From the NCBI RefSeq assembly GCF_013403875.1, contig NZ_JACBNX010000015.1:83105-147104 (forward strand): DNA of 64,000 nt, in the 5' to 3' direction. This DNA is from Burkholderia guangdongensis. GTDB taxonomy: Bacteria; Pseudomonadota; Gammaproteobacteria; Burkholderiales; Burkholderiaceae. Every line of letters starts with the position of its first letter. Within the stretch, counting starts at the first letter, position 1. The notes beneath the pieces are model-generated. The model was not told the DNA's origin and ran no database searches. It was given only the letters and a program-made list of their open reading frames with translations. The translations under genes were made by a program, and so were the position numbers. Shown piece by piece: positions 37,321-48,289 of the stretch.

Positions 37321-38103
37321 TCAGTCGAACTGCGAGAAGTCCGGCTTGCGCTTCTCGAAGAACGCGGTCATCGCCTCGCGCGCCTCCGGCGCGCGCAGCA
37401 TCTCGCCGAAGTGCTGGCCTTCCTCGGCCATCCGCTCGGCGACCGACACATCGCCCGCCTGCTTCATCAGCGCCTTCGTCACGCGCAGCGACTTCGCCGG
37501 CAGCGCGGCGAGCTTCGCCGCCTGCTTCGCCGCAAACGCATCGAGTTCCGCCGCCGGCAGCACGCGGTTCACGATGCCGATCCGGTGCGCTTCCGCCGCG
37601 TCGAACGGCTCGCCGAGCAGGAACTTCTCGGCCGCGTTCTGATGGCCCGCGATGCGCGGCAGCAGCAGCGTCGACGCCGCTTCCGGGCACAGCCCGAGCT
37701 GCGTGAACGGCATCGAGAACTTCGCGGTGTCGGCCGCGTAGACGAGATCGCAATGCAGCAGCATCGTCACGCCGACGCCGACCGCGATGCCCGGCACCGC
37801 GGCGACGAGCGGCTTGTTCGCCGAGCTGATCTGCGTGAGGAACTGGGACACCGGCGAGACGCCGCGATCGGCGTCGACCGGCTTCGACGAGTGCTTCTTG
37901 AAGTCCTCGAGATCGTTGCCCGCGCTGAAGTTGCCCTCGCTGCCGCGAATCAGGATCGCGCGCACCGCCTTGTCTTCCTGCGCATCGCCGAGCGCGTCGG
38001 CCATCGCCTGATACATCGCGACCGTGATCGCGTTCTTCTTCGCCGGGCGGGCGAGCGTGATCGTCATCACGCCGCCCGCGCGTTCCACCTGAATATCGTC
38101 CAT
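37321..38103 (-). CDS. enoyl-CoA hydratase/isomerase family protein
   Basis: 260-residue crotonase-fold protein. The first oxyanion loop is GNFSAGNDLEDFKKH and the second is AVPGIAVGVGVTMLLHCDLV, with LPRIAGHQNAAEKFLLGEPF and FFEKRKPDFSQFD at the end. Family members hydrate or isomerise enoyl-CoAs. It is the last gene of the beta-oxidation cluster but lies beyond a T6 terminator, so it may be separately expressed. ATG 38103 has GGAG 9 bases upstream; 38118 would add five residues. Confidence 0.9.
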   Translation of the reverse strand: MDDIQVERAGGVMTITLARPAKKNAITVAMYQAMADALGDAQEDKAVRAILIRGSEGNFSAGNDLEDFKKHSSKPVDADRGVSPVSQFLTQISSANKPLVAAVPGIAVGVGVTMLLHCDLVYAADTAKFSMPFTQLGLCPEAASTLLLPRIAGHQNAAEKFLLGEPFDAAEAHRIGIVNRVLPAAELDAFAAKQAAKLAALPAKSLRVTKALMKQAGDVSVAERMAEEGQHFGEMLRAPEAREAMTAFFEKRKPDFSQFD

Positions 38104-38147
38104 CGTCCGCGTCTCCATGTGTCTGTATCGTGCATCCATCGAAAAGC

Positions 38148-38183
38148 AAAAAACGGTGCGCGAGCCCGAGGCCCGTGCACCGC
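38148..38183 (-). terminator. rho-independent terminator after the thiolase gene
   Basis: On the minus strand, a stem starting CGGTGC and closing GCACCG with inner GGGC/GCTC pairing, followed by TTTTTTGC. It lies between the thiolase stop (38208) and the enoyl-CoA hydratase start (38103). Confidence 0.7.
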
Positions 38184-38207
38184 CGTTTCGGGCAAACCGA
38201 ACGTAGC

Positions 38208-39407
<1,200 letters not shown>

Positions 39408-39433
39408 TTGAAGCTCCTTCCTTGTCTGCCCGC

Positions 39434-41869
39434 TCAGTTGCGCACCGGCTTGCCGGTCTGCAACATGCCCATGATCCGTTCCTGCGTCTTCTGCGTGCCG
39501 AGCAGCTCGACGAATGCGCGGCGCTCGAGCGCGAGCAGCCATTCCTCGTCGACCGTGCTGCCGCCCTCGACGTCACCGCCGCACACCGCTTCCGCGATCC
39601 GGCTCGCGATCAGGAAATCGTGGTCGCTGATGAAGCGGCCGTCGCGCATGTTCACGAGCTGCGCCTTGATCGTCGAGATCCCCGAGCGGCCGGCGACCGG
39701 CACGTCCTTCGCCTTCAGCGGCGCGCGGTAGCCGGCGTCGGCGAGCGCGCGCGCTTGCCTTTTCGCGGTGTCGAGCAGCTCGAACACGTTGAACACGATC
39801 GTGTCGGTCGGCTTCAGATAGCCCATCGCGCGCGCATCGTGCGCGGACGACGACACCTTCGCCATCGCCGCGTTCTCGAACGACTTCGTGACGAACTTCA
39901 GGATCTCGCTCGTCGCGTTGGCCGCCGTCGCCGCTTCAGCCGCGCGCAGCGCCGCTTCCTTCAGGCCGCCGCCCGCCGGCACGAGGCCGACGCCGACTTC
40001 GACGAGGCCGACGTAGCTCTCGACGTGCACGACGCGCTTCGCGCTGTGCAGCATCAGCTCGCAGCCGCCGCCGAGCGCGATGCCCGACACGGCCGACACG
40101 ACCGGCACGTTCGCGTACTTCACGCGCATCATCCCGTCCTGGAACTTCTTCACGAACGGCTCGATGCCTTTGGCGCCGCCCATCATGAACGCGGGCATCG
40201 CCTCCTCGAGGTTCGCGCCGGCCGAGAACGGGCCGCCCGGCGTGCCGAGCTTCAGCGACGTCGGCTGCCAGACCACGACCGCCGTGTATTCCTTCTCCGC
40301 GAGCTCGATCGCCTGCACGAGGCCGTCGATCACGCCCGGGCCGATCGTGTTCATCTTCGACTTGAACGACACGATCACGACGTCGTTCTCGCCCGCGCGA
40401 TCGTCGAGCCACGCGCGCACGGAATCCGTCTCGAACAGCGTCTTGCCGTACGTCTTCGGATCCGCGCCGTTCTCGCCGACGAGCGGCGCGCGAAACACCT
40501 GCTTGCGGTAGACCGGCAGATCCAGGCGCGGCACGTAACGCTGCGCGGCAGGCGACCACGAGCCTTCGGCCGTATGCACGCCGCCCTTGTCGGCGACCGT
40601 GCCCTCGAGCACCCACGCGGGCAGCGGCACGTTCGCGAGCGCGCGGCCGGCCGCGATGTCTTCCTGCACCCATTCGGCGACCTGCTTCCAGCCCGCCGCC
40701 TGCCAGCCCTCGAACGGGCCTTCGTTCCAGCCGAAGCCCCAGCGCACCGCGAGATCGACCTCGCGCGCGTTGTCCGCGATCGACGCGAGATGCACGCCGA
40801 TGTAGTGGAACACGTCGCGGAAGATCGCCCACAGGAACTGCGCGTGCGGATGGTTCGTGTCGCGCAGCAGCTTCAGGCGCTCCGCCGGCGGACGCTTCAG
40901 GATGCGCGCGACCGTCTCGTCGGCCTTCGCGCCGGCGTCGACGTAGGTGAGCGTCGTCGCGTCGAGCACCTTGTACGCCTTGCCTTCCTTCTTATAGAAG
41001 CCGCCGCCCGCCTTCTGGCCGAGCGCGCCCTGCTTCACGAGCTCGGCGATCACGGCGGGCGTCTGGTAGACCGGGTAGAACGGATCGTCGGCGAGGTTGT
41101 CCTGCATCGTCTTGATCACGTGCGCCAGCGTGTCGAGGCCGACGATGTCCGCCGTGCGGAACGTCGCCGACTTCGCGCGGCCCAAGCGGCTACCGGTCAG
41201 GTCGTCGACTTCGTCGAAGCGCAGGCCGAACTTCGCGGCCTCGGTGATCACCGCGAGCGACGCGAAGATGCCGACGCGGTTCGCGATGAAGTTCGGCGTG
41301 TCCTTCGCGCGCACGACGCCCTTGCCGACGACGCTCGTCAGGAAGGTCTCGAGCTGGTCGAGGATCTCGCCGCGCGTATGCGCGGTCGGGATCAGCTCGA
41401 CCAGGTGCATGTAGCGCGGCGGGTTGAAGAAGTGCACGCCGCAGAAGCGCGCCTTCAGCTCGTCGCCGAATCCTTCGGACAGCTTGGTAATCGACAGGCC
41501 CGACGTGTTCGACGCGAAGATCGCGTTCGGCGCGATGTGCGGTGCGACCTTCTTGTACAGGTCGTGCTTCCAGTCCATCCGCTCGGCGATCGCCTCGATC
41601 ACGACGTCGCACTCGGCGAGCTTCGCGATGTCGTCCTCGTAGTTCGCCGGCTCGATGTACTTCGCGTCGTCCTTCACGCCGAACGGCGCCGGCGACAGCT
41701 TCTTCAGGTTCTCGATCGCCTTCAGCGCGATCGCGTTCTTCGGGCCTTCCTTGGCCGGCAGATCGAACAGCAGCACCGGCACGCGCGCGTTGATGAGGTG
41801 CGCGGCGATCTGCGCGCCCATCACGCCGGCGCCCAGCACGGCGACCTTGCGAATGTTGAAATTGCTCAC
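39434..41869 (-). CDS. 3-hydroxyacyl-CoA dehydrogenase/enoyl-CoA hydratase (FadN-type)
   Basis: 811-residue bifunctional beta-oxidation protein. The NAD-binding dehydrogenase comes first (AVLGAGVMGAQIAAHLINAR, SNTSGLSITKLSEGF, CGVHFFNPPRYMHLVELIP); a crotonase domain follows at about residues 470-660 (FSAGANLEEAMPAFMMGG, SAVSGIALGGGCELMLHSAK). This order, dehydrogenase before hydratase, is that of the FadN branch, not E. coli FadB. Located between the acyl-CoA dehydrogenase and thiolase genes, it supplies the middle two steps. Confidence 0.94.
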   Translation of the reverse strand: MSNFNIRKVAVLGAGVMGAQIAAHLINARVPVLLFDLPAKEGPKNAIALKAIENLKKLSPAPFGVKDDAKYIEPANYEDDIAKLAECDVVIEAIAERMDWKHDLYKKVAPHIAPNAIFASNTSGLSITKLSEGFGDELKARFCGVHFFNPPRYMHLVELIPTAHTRGEILDQLETFLTSVVGKGVVRAKDTPNFIANRVGIFASLAVITEAAKFGLRFDEVDDLTGSRLGRAKSATFRTADIVGLDTLAHVIKTMQDNLADDPFYPVYQTPAVIAELVKQGALGQKAGGGFYKKEGKAYKVLDATTLTYVDAGAKADETVARILKRPPAERLKLLRDTNHPHAQFLWAIFRDVFHYIGVHLASIADNAREVDLAVRWGFGWNEGPFEGWQAAGWKQVAEWVQEDIAAGRALANVPLPAWVLEGTVADKGGVHTAEGSWSPAAQRYVPRLDLPVYRKQVFRAPLVGENGADPKTYGKTLFETDSVRAWLDDRAGENDVVIVSFKSKMNTIGPGVIDGLVQAIELAEKEYTAVVVWQPTSLKLGTPGGPFSAGANLEEAMPAFMMGGAKGIEPFVKKFQDGMMRVKYANVPVVSAVSGIALGGGCELMLHSAKRVVHVESYVGLVEVGVGLVPAGGGLKEAALRAAEAATAANATSEILKFVTKSFENAAMAKVSSSAHDARAMGYLKPTDTIVFNVFELLDTAKRQARALADAGYRAPLKAKDVPVAGRSGISTIKAQLVNMRDGRFISDHDFLIASRIAEAVCGGDVEGGSTVDEEWLLALERRAFVELLGTQKTQERIMGMLQTGKPVRN

Positions 41870-41984
41870 GGGATGTCTCCGGATGAAGCCGCGCGGCGCG
41901 GGTCGGTTCGATCACCGCGCGGCGAAATGAGAATCGGGAACCGGATGGCCGGACCGCGCGCCGATGCGCGGCCCGGACGACGCA

Positions 41985-43772
41985 TCAGAACAGCGACTCG
42001 TCGACTTCCATCATCGTCTTCGAGCCGGCGCGCGCGGCGCGGATCGTCGACGCGGTTTCGGGCAGCAGGCGCGCGAAGTAGAAACGCGCGGTCGCGAGCT
42101 TCGACTTGTAGAACGGATCTCCCGACGCTTCGTGGTCGAGCGCGATGCGCGCCATCCGCGCCCAGAAGTACGAGAACACCAGATGGCCGACCGTGCGCAG
42201 GTACGGCACCGAAGCCGCGCCGACTTCGTCCGGGTTCTGCATCGCCTTCATGCCGATTTCCATCGTCAGCTTCTGCACCTTGTCGCCGATGTCCGCGAGC
42301 GGGTTGATGAACTCGGCCATTTCCGGCTTCACGCCTTCAGCTTCCGCGAAATCGGTGACGAGCTTGCCGAACTTCTTCAGCTTCGCGCCCATGTCGGCGA
42401 GCACCTTGCGGCCGAGCAGGTCGAGCGACTGCACCGAGTTCGTGCCTTCGTAGATCATGTTGATCCGCGCGTCGCGCACGTACTGCTCCATCCCCCACTC
42501 GGAGATGAAGCCGTGGCCGCCGTAGATCTGCATCGCGTGGTTCGTGCATTCGAACGCGTTGTCGGTCAGGAACGCCTTGATGATCGGCGTCAGCAGCGCG
42601 ACGAGATCCGCCGCTTCCTTGCGCGCCGCTTCGTCGGCGTGCGACAGCTCCTTGTCGATCTGCAGCGCGGACCAGTACGTGAACGCGCGCGCGCCTTCCG
42701 CGTACGCCTTCTGCGTGAGCAGCATGCGGCGCACGTCCGGGTGGACGATGATCGGATCGGCGGGCTTGTCCGGCGCCTTCGGGCCGGTCAGCGAGCGCAT
42801 CTGCAGGCGCTCCTTCGCGTAGGTCAGCGAGTTCTGGTACGCGACTTCGGTGAGGCCGAGGCCCTGCATTCCGACGCCGAGGCGCGCGGCGTTCATCATC
42901 ACGAACATCGCGTTGAGGCCCTTGTTCGGCTCACCGACCATCCAGCCCGTCGCGCCGTCGAGGTTCATCACGCAGGTCGAGTTGCCGTGGATGCCCATCT
43001 TGTGCTCGATCGAGCCGCACTTGATGCCGTTGCGCTCGCCCGGCTCGCCGGACGCATCCGGAATGAACTTCGGCACGATGAACAGCGAGATCCCCTTCGT
43101 GCCTTGCGGCGCGTCCGGCAGGCGCGCGAGCACGAGGTGGATGATGTTCTGCGACATGTCGTGCTCGCCGCTCGAGATGAAGATCTTCGTGCCGGAAATC
43201 GAGTACGAGCCGTCGCTGTTCGGCTCGGCCTTCGTGCGCAGGATGCCGAGGTCGGTGCCGCAGTGCGGCTCGGTCAGGCACATCGTGCCGGTCCATTCGC
43301 CCGTCACGAGCTTCGGCAGATACGTCTGCTGCAGCTCCGGCGCGCCGTGCGCGTGCAGGCATTCGTATGCGCCGTGCGACAGGCCCGGATACATCGTCCA
43401 CGCCTGGTTCGCGGAGTTCAGCATTTCATACAGCGCGTTGTTCACGAACGCGGGCAGGCCCTGGCCGCCGTAGTCGGGATCGCAGCCGAGCGCCGGCCAG
43501 CCGGCGTCGACGAACTGCCGGTATGCCTCCTTGAAGCCCGTCGGCGTCGTCACGACGCCGTCGCCGGCATACGTGCAGCCTTCGCGGTCGCCGACCTGGT
43601 TCAGCGGGAACAGCACTTCCGAGCAGAACTTGCCCGCTTCCTCGAGCACCTGATTGATGGTGTCGGCATCGAGGTCCGCATGCTTCGGCATGTGCTTCAG
43701 CTCGGCTTCGACGTTCAGAAGCTCGTGCAACACGAATTGCATGTCGCGCAGCGGCGCGGCGTACTGTCCCAT
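41985..43772 (-). CDS. acyl-CoA dehydrogenase
   Basis: 595-residue flavoenzyme catalysing the first step of beta-oxidation. FAD/substrate loop MCLTEPHCGTDLGILRT, SGTKIFISSGEHDMSQN, and catalytic-base helix YEGTNSVQSLDLLGRK; the C-terminal extension beyond about residue 450 is typical of the longer FadE/AcdA group. ATG 43772 begins MGQYAAPLRDMQFVLHEL. 116 bp upstream of the dehydrogenase gene. Its own upstream gap (43773-43829) leads to the TetR gene on the same strand. Confidence 0.94.
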   Translation of the reverse strand: MGQYAAPLRDMQFVLHELLNVEAELKHMPKHADLDADTINQVLEEAGKFCSEVLFPLNQVGDREGCTYAGDGVVTTPTGFKEAYRQFVDAGWPALGCDPDYGGQGLPAFVNNALYEMLNSANQAWTMYPGLSHGAYECLHAHGAPELQQTYLPKLVTGEWTGTMCLTEPHCGTDLGILRTKAEPNSDGSYSISGTKIFISSGEHDMSQNIIHLVLARLPDAPQGTKGISLFIVPKFIPDASGEPGERNGIKCGSIEHKMGIHGNSTCVMNLDGATGWMVGEPNKGLNAMFVMMNAARLGVGMQGLGLTEVAYQNSLTYAKERLQMRSLTGPKAPDKPADPIIVHPDVRRMLLTQKAYAEGARAFTYWSALQIDKELSHADEAARKEAADLVALLTPIIKAFLTDNAFECTNHAMQIYGGHGFISEWGMEQYVRDARINMIYEGTNSVQSLDLLGRKVLADMGAKLKKFGKLVTDFAEAEGVKPEMAEFINPLADIGDKVQKLTMEIGMKAMQNPDEVGAASVPYLRTVGHLVFSYFWARMARIALDHEASGDPFYKSKLATARFYFARLLPETASTIRAARAGSKTMMEVDESLF

Positions 43773-43829
43773 GACTCTTCTCCAAAGATAGGGCAATCGG
43801 CTCGAGCTCGCGGCGCGGATCACGCGCCG

Positions 43830-44429
43830 CTAACGGCTCTCGCTCTGATACGAAACGATCGTTTTTTCCAGCGCGGCCCACGTGAGACGCACCGCATCCG
43901 GCAGATGCAGGAAGCGCGCGTCGTGATGCAGGCCGAGCGTGAAGCTGTACAACTCGAAGAGCATCAGGTTCGGATCGGTATCCGCCCGCAGATGCCCCTC
44001 GTCCTTCGCTTGCGAAATCGCGCGCAGCAGCGCGGAACGCCACGCCGACACGCTCGCGATCAACTGCTCCCGCACCGCGCTCGCGGCGCGGTCGTCGTAT
44101 TCGACGGCGCCGCTGATGTAGATGCACCCGGTCGTCACCTCCTGGATGCGCTTCTCGATCCAGCGCGCGAGCATCGCTCGCAGGCGCGGCAGACCGCGCG
44201 GCTCGCGCAGGCTCGGAAAGAACACCTCGTTTTCGAAACGATGGTGATACTCGCGCACGACTTCGACCTGCAAGTCCTCGCGCGACCCGAAGTGCGCAAA
44301 CACACCGCTCTTGCTCATCTGCATCCGCTCGGCCAAAAGGCCGATCGTCAGCCCCTCCAGCCCGTCCCGGCTGGCGAGGTCCAAAGCTGCATCGAGGATC
44401 GCGGCACGCGTCTGTTCGCCTTTTCGCAT
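43830..44429 (-). CDS. TetR-family regulator of the beta-oxidation cluster
   Basis: 199-residue TetR. Helix-turn-helix at about residues 24-52 (EGLTIGLLAERMQMSKSGVF, AHFGSREDLQ). The ligand domain is the TetR_C_13-like type (GCIYISGAVEYDDRAAS), often acyl-CoA responsive in such clusters. It lies just upstream of the acyl-CoA dehydrogenase gene on the same strand, and an inverted repeat at 44445-44475 lies 16-46 bp in front of its start: likely autoregulation plus control of the fad genes. Confidence 0.88.
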   Translation of the reverse strand: MRKGEQTRAAILDAALDLASRDGLEGLTIGLLAERMQMSKSGVFAHFGSREDLQVEVVREYHHRFENEVFFPSLREPRGLPRLRAMLARWIEKRIQEVTTGCIYISGAVEYDDRAASAVREQLIASVSAWRSALLRAISQAKDEGHLRADTDPNLMLFELYSFTLGLHHDARFLHLPDAVRLTWAALEKTIVSYQSESR

Positions 44430-44444
44430 AGCTAGTTTCTGTAA

Positions 44445-44475
44445 CCGTTCGGAGTGATCGAATAAAATCGAACGG
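44445..44475. promoter_or_regulatory. candidate TetR operator (CCGTTCG/CGAACGG)
   Basis: CCGTTCG (44445-44451), 17-bp AT-rich spacer, CGAACGG (44469-44475), 16 bp before the TetR ATG. ATTATTGAG and related AT-rich words around 44480 may contain the promoter. Confidence 0.5.
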
Positions 44476-44640
44476 CCGTACTATTATTGAGTGCGACCGC
44501 TCGGCGAAACAAGGAAATTATTAGATATCGGCGTCTAACCGACCCTCTAACCGAACCGCTATTGTGCGCGATTCGCGGCCCGTCTGATAAGGGTGGGCGG
44601 GGAATGCCCGGAATCGGCCGGCGCGCTGTGAAGCGAGCGT

Positions 44641-45912
44641 TTAATCGTAACTGCCGACCGTCAGCACCTTCATCGCGGCGCGGTAGACGGTGTACGCGAG
44701 CCAGTTCAGCATGCGCTCGGCGAGCGGGCGCGCCGCATAGCGCGCCGGATCGATCTCGCGGCCGTCGGCGAACGCGGCGAGGATCGCATCGCGCAGCGCG
44801 TTCGTCAGCGCGTCGTGCCGCACCAGCACGACGTTCGCTTCGTTGTTCAGCATCAGGCTCAGCGCGTCGAGATTCGACGAGCCGACGGTCGCCCAGTTGT
44901 CGTCGATCACCGCGACCTTGCCGTGCAGGATCGTCTTGTCGTACTCGGCGATGCGCACGCCCGCACGCAGCAGCGCGTGATAGAGGAACGGCACCGCGGT
45001 GTCGAGCGCGGCGAACTCCTTGCGGCCGATCAGGATTCGCACGTCGACGCCGCGCCGCGCGGCGCCGGACAGCGCGCGGCGCAGCTTGCGCCCCGGCATG
45101 AAGTACGGGTTCGCGAGCAGCACCTGGTGCCGCGCGCGGCCGATCGCGGCGAGGTACGCCTTCTCGATCGCGCGGCGGTTCGCGACGTTGTCGCGCGCGA
45201 CGAACGCGACGCTCGGCGCGCTCACGCTGCGCAGCGCGCTCGCCTTGATCCAGCGATGGCTGCGCAGCCAGCGGCGGAACGTGTCCGGGAACGCGTCGCC
45301 GCCAACGCCCGCCGCGTACTGCGCGAGCGGCTTGTGCCCGGACTCGATCCGGTGCCACTGCAGCTCGAACGCGGCGAGCACGTCCGACGCGACCGGCCCC
45401 GCCATCTCGACCGTGAAGTCCCAGCGCGGGAACGGCAGCGTCGTGCCGTTCTGGTCGTAGTCGTCGACGATGTTGATGCCGCCGCAGTACGCGAGATCGC
45501 GATCGACGACCGCGAGCTTGCGGTGCGTGCGCGAAAAGCCGAAGCGGCCGAACAGGTAGCGGTTGTAGATGTGGTGCTCGATGCCGGACGCGGCCCACGT
45601 GTCGAACAGCGGCAGCCGCTCGGTGCCGACGCCGTCGGTGATCACGCGCACGCGCACGCCGCGCGCGGCCGCGCGCAGCAGCGCGTCGGACACGCGCGAG
45701 CCGGCCGCGTCGTGGCTGAAGATATAGGTTTCGAGCGCGACCTGCTCGCGCGCCGCGTCGATCCGCGCGACCAACGACGCGAAGAACGCATCGCCGCCCT
45801 CGCACAGCCGCACGGTGTTGCCCGACGTGAACGCGAGCCGCGACGCGGAACCGCGCTCCTGCAGAAACATCTGCCGAAGCTGCGCGAAGCGCTCGCGCGC
45901 GTCCATGCTCAT
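44641..45912 (-). CDS. clsB: phospholipase D-family cardiolipin synthase
   Basis: 423 residues with two HxKxxxxD motifs: THRKLAVVDRDLAYCGG (residues around 120) and LHGKVAVIDDNWATVGSSNLD-type at about 330. No N-terminal membrane helices, unlike ClsA, so ClsB-type cardiolipin or phosphatidylglycerol synthase is the better match; a phospholipase is the alternative. Its start (ATG 45912) overlaps the nudB stop by ATGA, so translation is coupled. Confidence 0.85.
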   Translation of the reverse strand: MSMDARERFAQLRQMFLQERGSASRLAFTSGNTVRLCEGGDAFFASLVARIDAAREQVALETYIFSHDAAGSRVSDALLRAAARGVRVRVITDGVGTERLPLFDTWAASGIEHHIYNRYLFGRFGFSRTHRKLAVVDRDLAYCGGINIVDDYDQNGTTLPFPRWDFTVEMAGPVASDVLAAFELQWHRIESGHKPLAQYAAGVGGDAFPDTFRRWLRSHRWIKASALRSVSAPSVAFVARDNVANRRAIEKAYLAAIGRARHQVLLANPYFMPGRKLRRALSGAARRGVDVRILIGRKEFAALDTAVPFLYHALLRAGVRIAEYDKTILHGKVAVIDDNWATVGSSNLDALSLMLNNEANVVLVRHDALTNALRDAILAAFADGREIDPARYAARPLAERMLNWLAYTVYRAAMKVLTVGSYD

Positions 45913-46385
45913 GCGCGGCTCGACGCCGCGCGCACCGGCAATTGCAGGATCGCCTCCGCGTTCGACGGCGAGAAGCAGCGCGCGGCCGCTTCGAGATACG
46001 GCAGCCACGCATAGGCGACGTGCTCGCGCGGCGCGAGCGTCACGTCGACGCGATGCGGCACGCACAGGCCGAACCAGTGCTCGGTGTTGCGCGTGACGCC
46101 GCTCGCGTAGCGGTGCAGGTACTGCGGATAGATGCTGTATTCGATCCGGTGGTGCCAGTCGACGAGCGCGCCGTCCGGCACCGCTTCGGTGCCGACGACG
46201 ATGCCCGTCTCCTCGGCGACCTCGCGCGCGGCGGTGACCGCGAGCGGCTCGTCGGGCGTATCCTTCGAGCCGGTGACCGACTGCCAGAAGTTCGGCTGAT
46301 CGGCGCGTTCGATCACGAGTACGTCGAGCGCGCTCGTGTAGATCACGACGAGAACGGATTCGGGGATTTTCGGCGGCTTCGTCAT
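45909..46385 (-). CDS. nudB: dihydroneopterin triphosphate diphosphatase
   Basis: 158-residue Nudix hydrolase. The Nudix box GSKDTPDEPLAVTAAREVAE with ETG keeps the REVAEE core, but the G-to-E loop is one residue longer than the standard GX5E. Begins PKIPESVLVVIYTSALDVLV. E. coli NudB removes pyrophosphate from dihydroneopterin triphosphate in folate synthesis. Family neighbours here (aspS upstream, clsB downstream) match the beta-proteobacterial order. Stop overlaps clsB start. Confidence 0.88.
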   Translation of the reverse strand: MTKPPKIPESVLVVIYTSALDVLVIERADQPNFWQSVTGSKDTPDEPLAVTAAREVAEETGIVVGTEAVPDGALVDWHHRIEYSIYPQYLHRYASGVTRNTEHWFGLCVPHRVDVTLAPREHVAYAWLPYLEAAARCFSPSNAEAILQLPVRAASSRA

Positions 46386-46420
46386 GCTGATGTCATGCGG
46401 CGCGCGCGTGCCACGAAGCG

Positions 46421-48223
46421 TTACGCCTTCGGTTGCTCCGGCTGACGCAGGCGGATGTGCAGCTCGCGCAGCTGACGCTCGTCGACCGGGCTCGGCGCCT
46501 GCGTGAGCAGACACTGGGCACGCTGCGTCTTCGGGAACGCGATCACGTCGCGGATCGAATCGGCGCCGGCCATCATCGTGACGATGCGGTCGAGGCCGAA
46601 CGCGATCCCGCCGTGCGGCGGCGCGCCGTACTGCAGCGCGTCGAGCAGGAAGCCGAACTTCGACTGCGCCTCTTCCGGCCCGATCTTCAGCGCGCGGAAC
46701 ACCTGGCTCTGCACTTCCTCGCGGTGGATACGCACCGAGCCGCCGCCGATTTCCCAGCCGTTCAGCACCATGTCGTACGCCTTCGCGAGGCAGCGGCCCG
46801 GGTCGGTCTCGAGGTATTCGAGATGCTCGTCCTTCGGGCTCGTGAACGGATGGTGCGCGGCGACGTAGCGCGCGTCCTCGTCGTCGTATTCGAACATCGG
46901 GAAGTCGACGACCCACAGCGGCTTCCAGCCCGCCTCGACGAGGCCGTTCGCCTTGCCGAACTCCGAGTGGCCGATCTTCAGGCGCAGCGCGCCCAGGCTG
47001 TCGTTGACGACCTTCGCGCGGTCGGCCGCGAAGAAGATGATGTCGCCGTCTTGCGCGCCGGTGCGCTCGAGGATCGCCGCGATCGACGCGTCGTGCAGGT
47101 TCTTCACGATCGGGCTCTGCAGGCCGTCACGACCCTTCGCCGTCTCGTTGACCTTGATCCACGCGAGGCCCTTCGCGCCGTAGATGCGCACGAACTCGGT
47201 GTAGCCGTCGATATCGCCGCGCGACAGCTCGCCGCCCTTCGGCACGCGCAGCGCCGCGACGCGGCCGTCCTTCGCGTTCGCCGGCGTGCTGAACACCTTG
47301 AAGTCGACGTCCTTCATCGCGTCGGTCAACTCGGTGAACTCGAGCTTCACGCGCAGGTCCGGCTTGTCCGAGCCGAAGCGCGCCATCGCTTCCGAGTGCG
47401 GCATCACCGGGAAGGTCGCGTCGAGCTCGACGTCGATCGTCGACTTGAAGATGTGACGGATCATGTCCTCGAACAGGTCGCGAATCTCCTGCTCGCCGAG
47501 AAACGACGTCTCGCAGTCGATCTGCGTGAATTCCGGCTGGCGGTCCGCGCGGAGGTCTTCGTCGCGGAAGCACTTCGTGATCTGGTAGTAGCGGTCGAAG
47601 TTCGCGACCATCAGCAGCTGCTTGAACAGCTGCGGCGACTGCGGCAACGCGAAGAACTGGCCCGCGTTCACGCGCGACGGCACCAGGTAGTCGCGCGCGC
47701 CTTCCGGCGTGCTCTTCGTCAGCATCGGCGTTTCGATGTCGATGAAGCCCTGGTCGTCGAGGTACTTGCGCGCCTCGATCGCGACGCGGTAGCGCAGGCG
47801 CAGGTTGTGCTGCATCTGCGGACGGCGCAGGTCGAGCACGCGGTGCGTGAGGCGCGTCGTTTCGGACAGGTTGTCGTCATCGAGCTGGAACGGCGGCGTG
47901 ACGGACGCGTTCAGCACGGTCAGCTCGTGGCACAGCACCTCGATCCCGCCGCTCTTCAGGTTCGCGTTCTTCGTGCCTTCCGGACGGCCGCGCACGAGGC
48001 CCTTCACCTGAATGCAGAACTCGTTGCGCACGCCCTCGGCGGCCGCGAACATCTCGGCGCGATCCGGATCGCAGACGACCTGCACGAGGCCCTCGCGATC
48101 GCGCAGATCGATGAAGATCACGCCGCCGTGGTCGCGACGGCGGTGCACCCAGCCGCACAGCGACACGGTCTGGCCCAGCAGATGTTCGGTCACGAGACCG
48201 CAGTATTCAGTACGCATCGACAT
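46421..48223 (-). CDS. aspS: aspartyl-tRNA synthetase
   Basis: 600-residue class II synthetase charging tRNA-Asp. N-terminal OB-fold anticodon domain ([40 protein letters not shown]), motif 2 [20 protein letters not shown], the bacterial insertion GAD domain in the middle, and motif 3 [23 protein letters not shown] 48223 ([11 protein letters not shown]) or 48217. Follows the DUF502 gene by 66 bp. Confidence 0.97.
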   Translation of the reverse strand: MSMRTEYCGLVTEHLLGQTVSLCGWVHRRRDHGGVIFIDLRDREGLVQVVCDPDRAEMFAAAEGVRNEFCIQVKGLVRGRPEGTKNANLKSGGIEVLCHELTVLNASVTPPFQLDDDNLSETTRLTHRVLDLRRPQMQHNLRLRYRVAIEARKYLDDQGFIDIETPMLTKSTPEGARDYLVPSRVNAGQFFALPQSPQLFKQLLMVANFDRYYQITKCFRDEDLRADRQPEFTQIDCETSFLGEQEIRDLFEDMIRHIFKSTIDVELDATFPVMPHSEAMARFGSDKPDLRVKLEFTELTDAMKDVDFKVFSTPANAKDGRVAALRVPKGGELSRGDIDGYTEFVRIYGAKGLAWIKVNETAKGRDGLQSPIVKNLHDASIAAILERTGAQDGDIIFFAADRAKVVNDSLGALRLKIGHSEFGKANGLVEAGWKPLWVVDFPMFEYDDEDARYVAAHHPFTSPKDEHLEYLETDPGRCLAKAYDMVLNGWEIGGGSVRIHREEVQSQVFRALKIGPEEAQSKFGFLLDALQYGAPPHGGIAFGLDRIVTMMAGADSIRDVIAFPKTQRAQCLLTQAPSPVDERQLRELHIRLRQPEQPKA

Positions 48224-48289
48224 GATGTTTGCTTTCGTTCGGTTGGATCAACGGGCGCCGCAACGCGGCCCGGGCAATGTGCAATTCGG

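Noticed and set aside
37769..38103. A second alternative product on the opposite strand of the enoyl-CoA hydratase gene
   Set aside because: Short antisense frames only; the hydratase motifs are complete on the minus strand.
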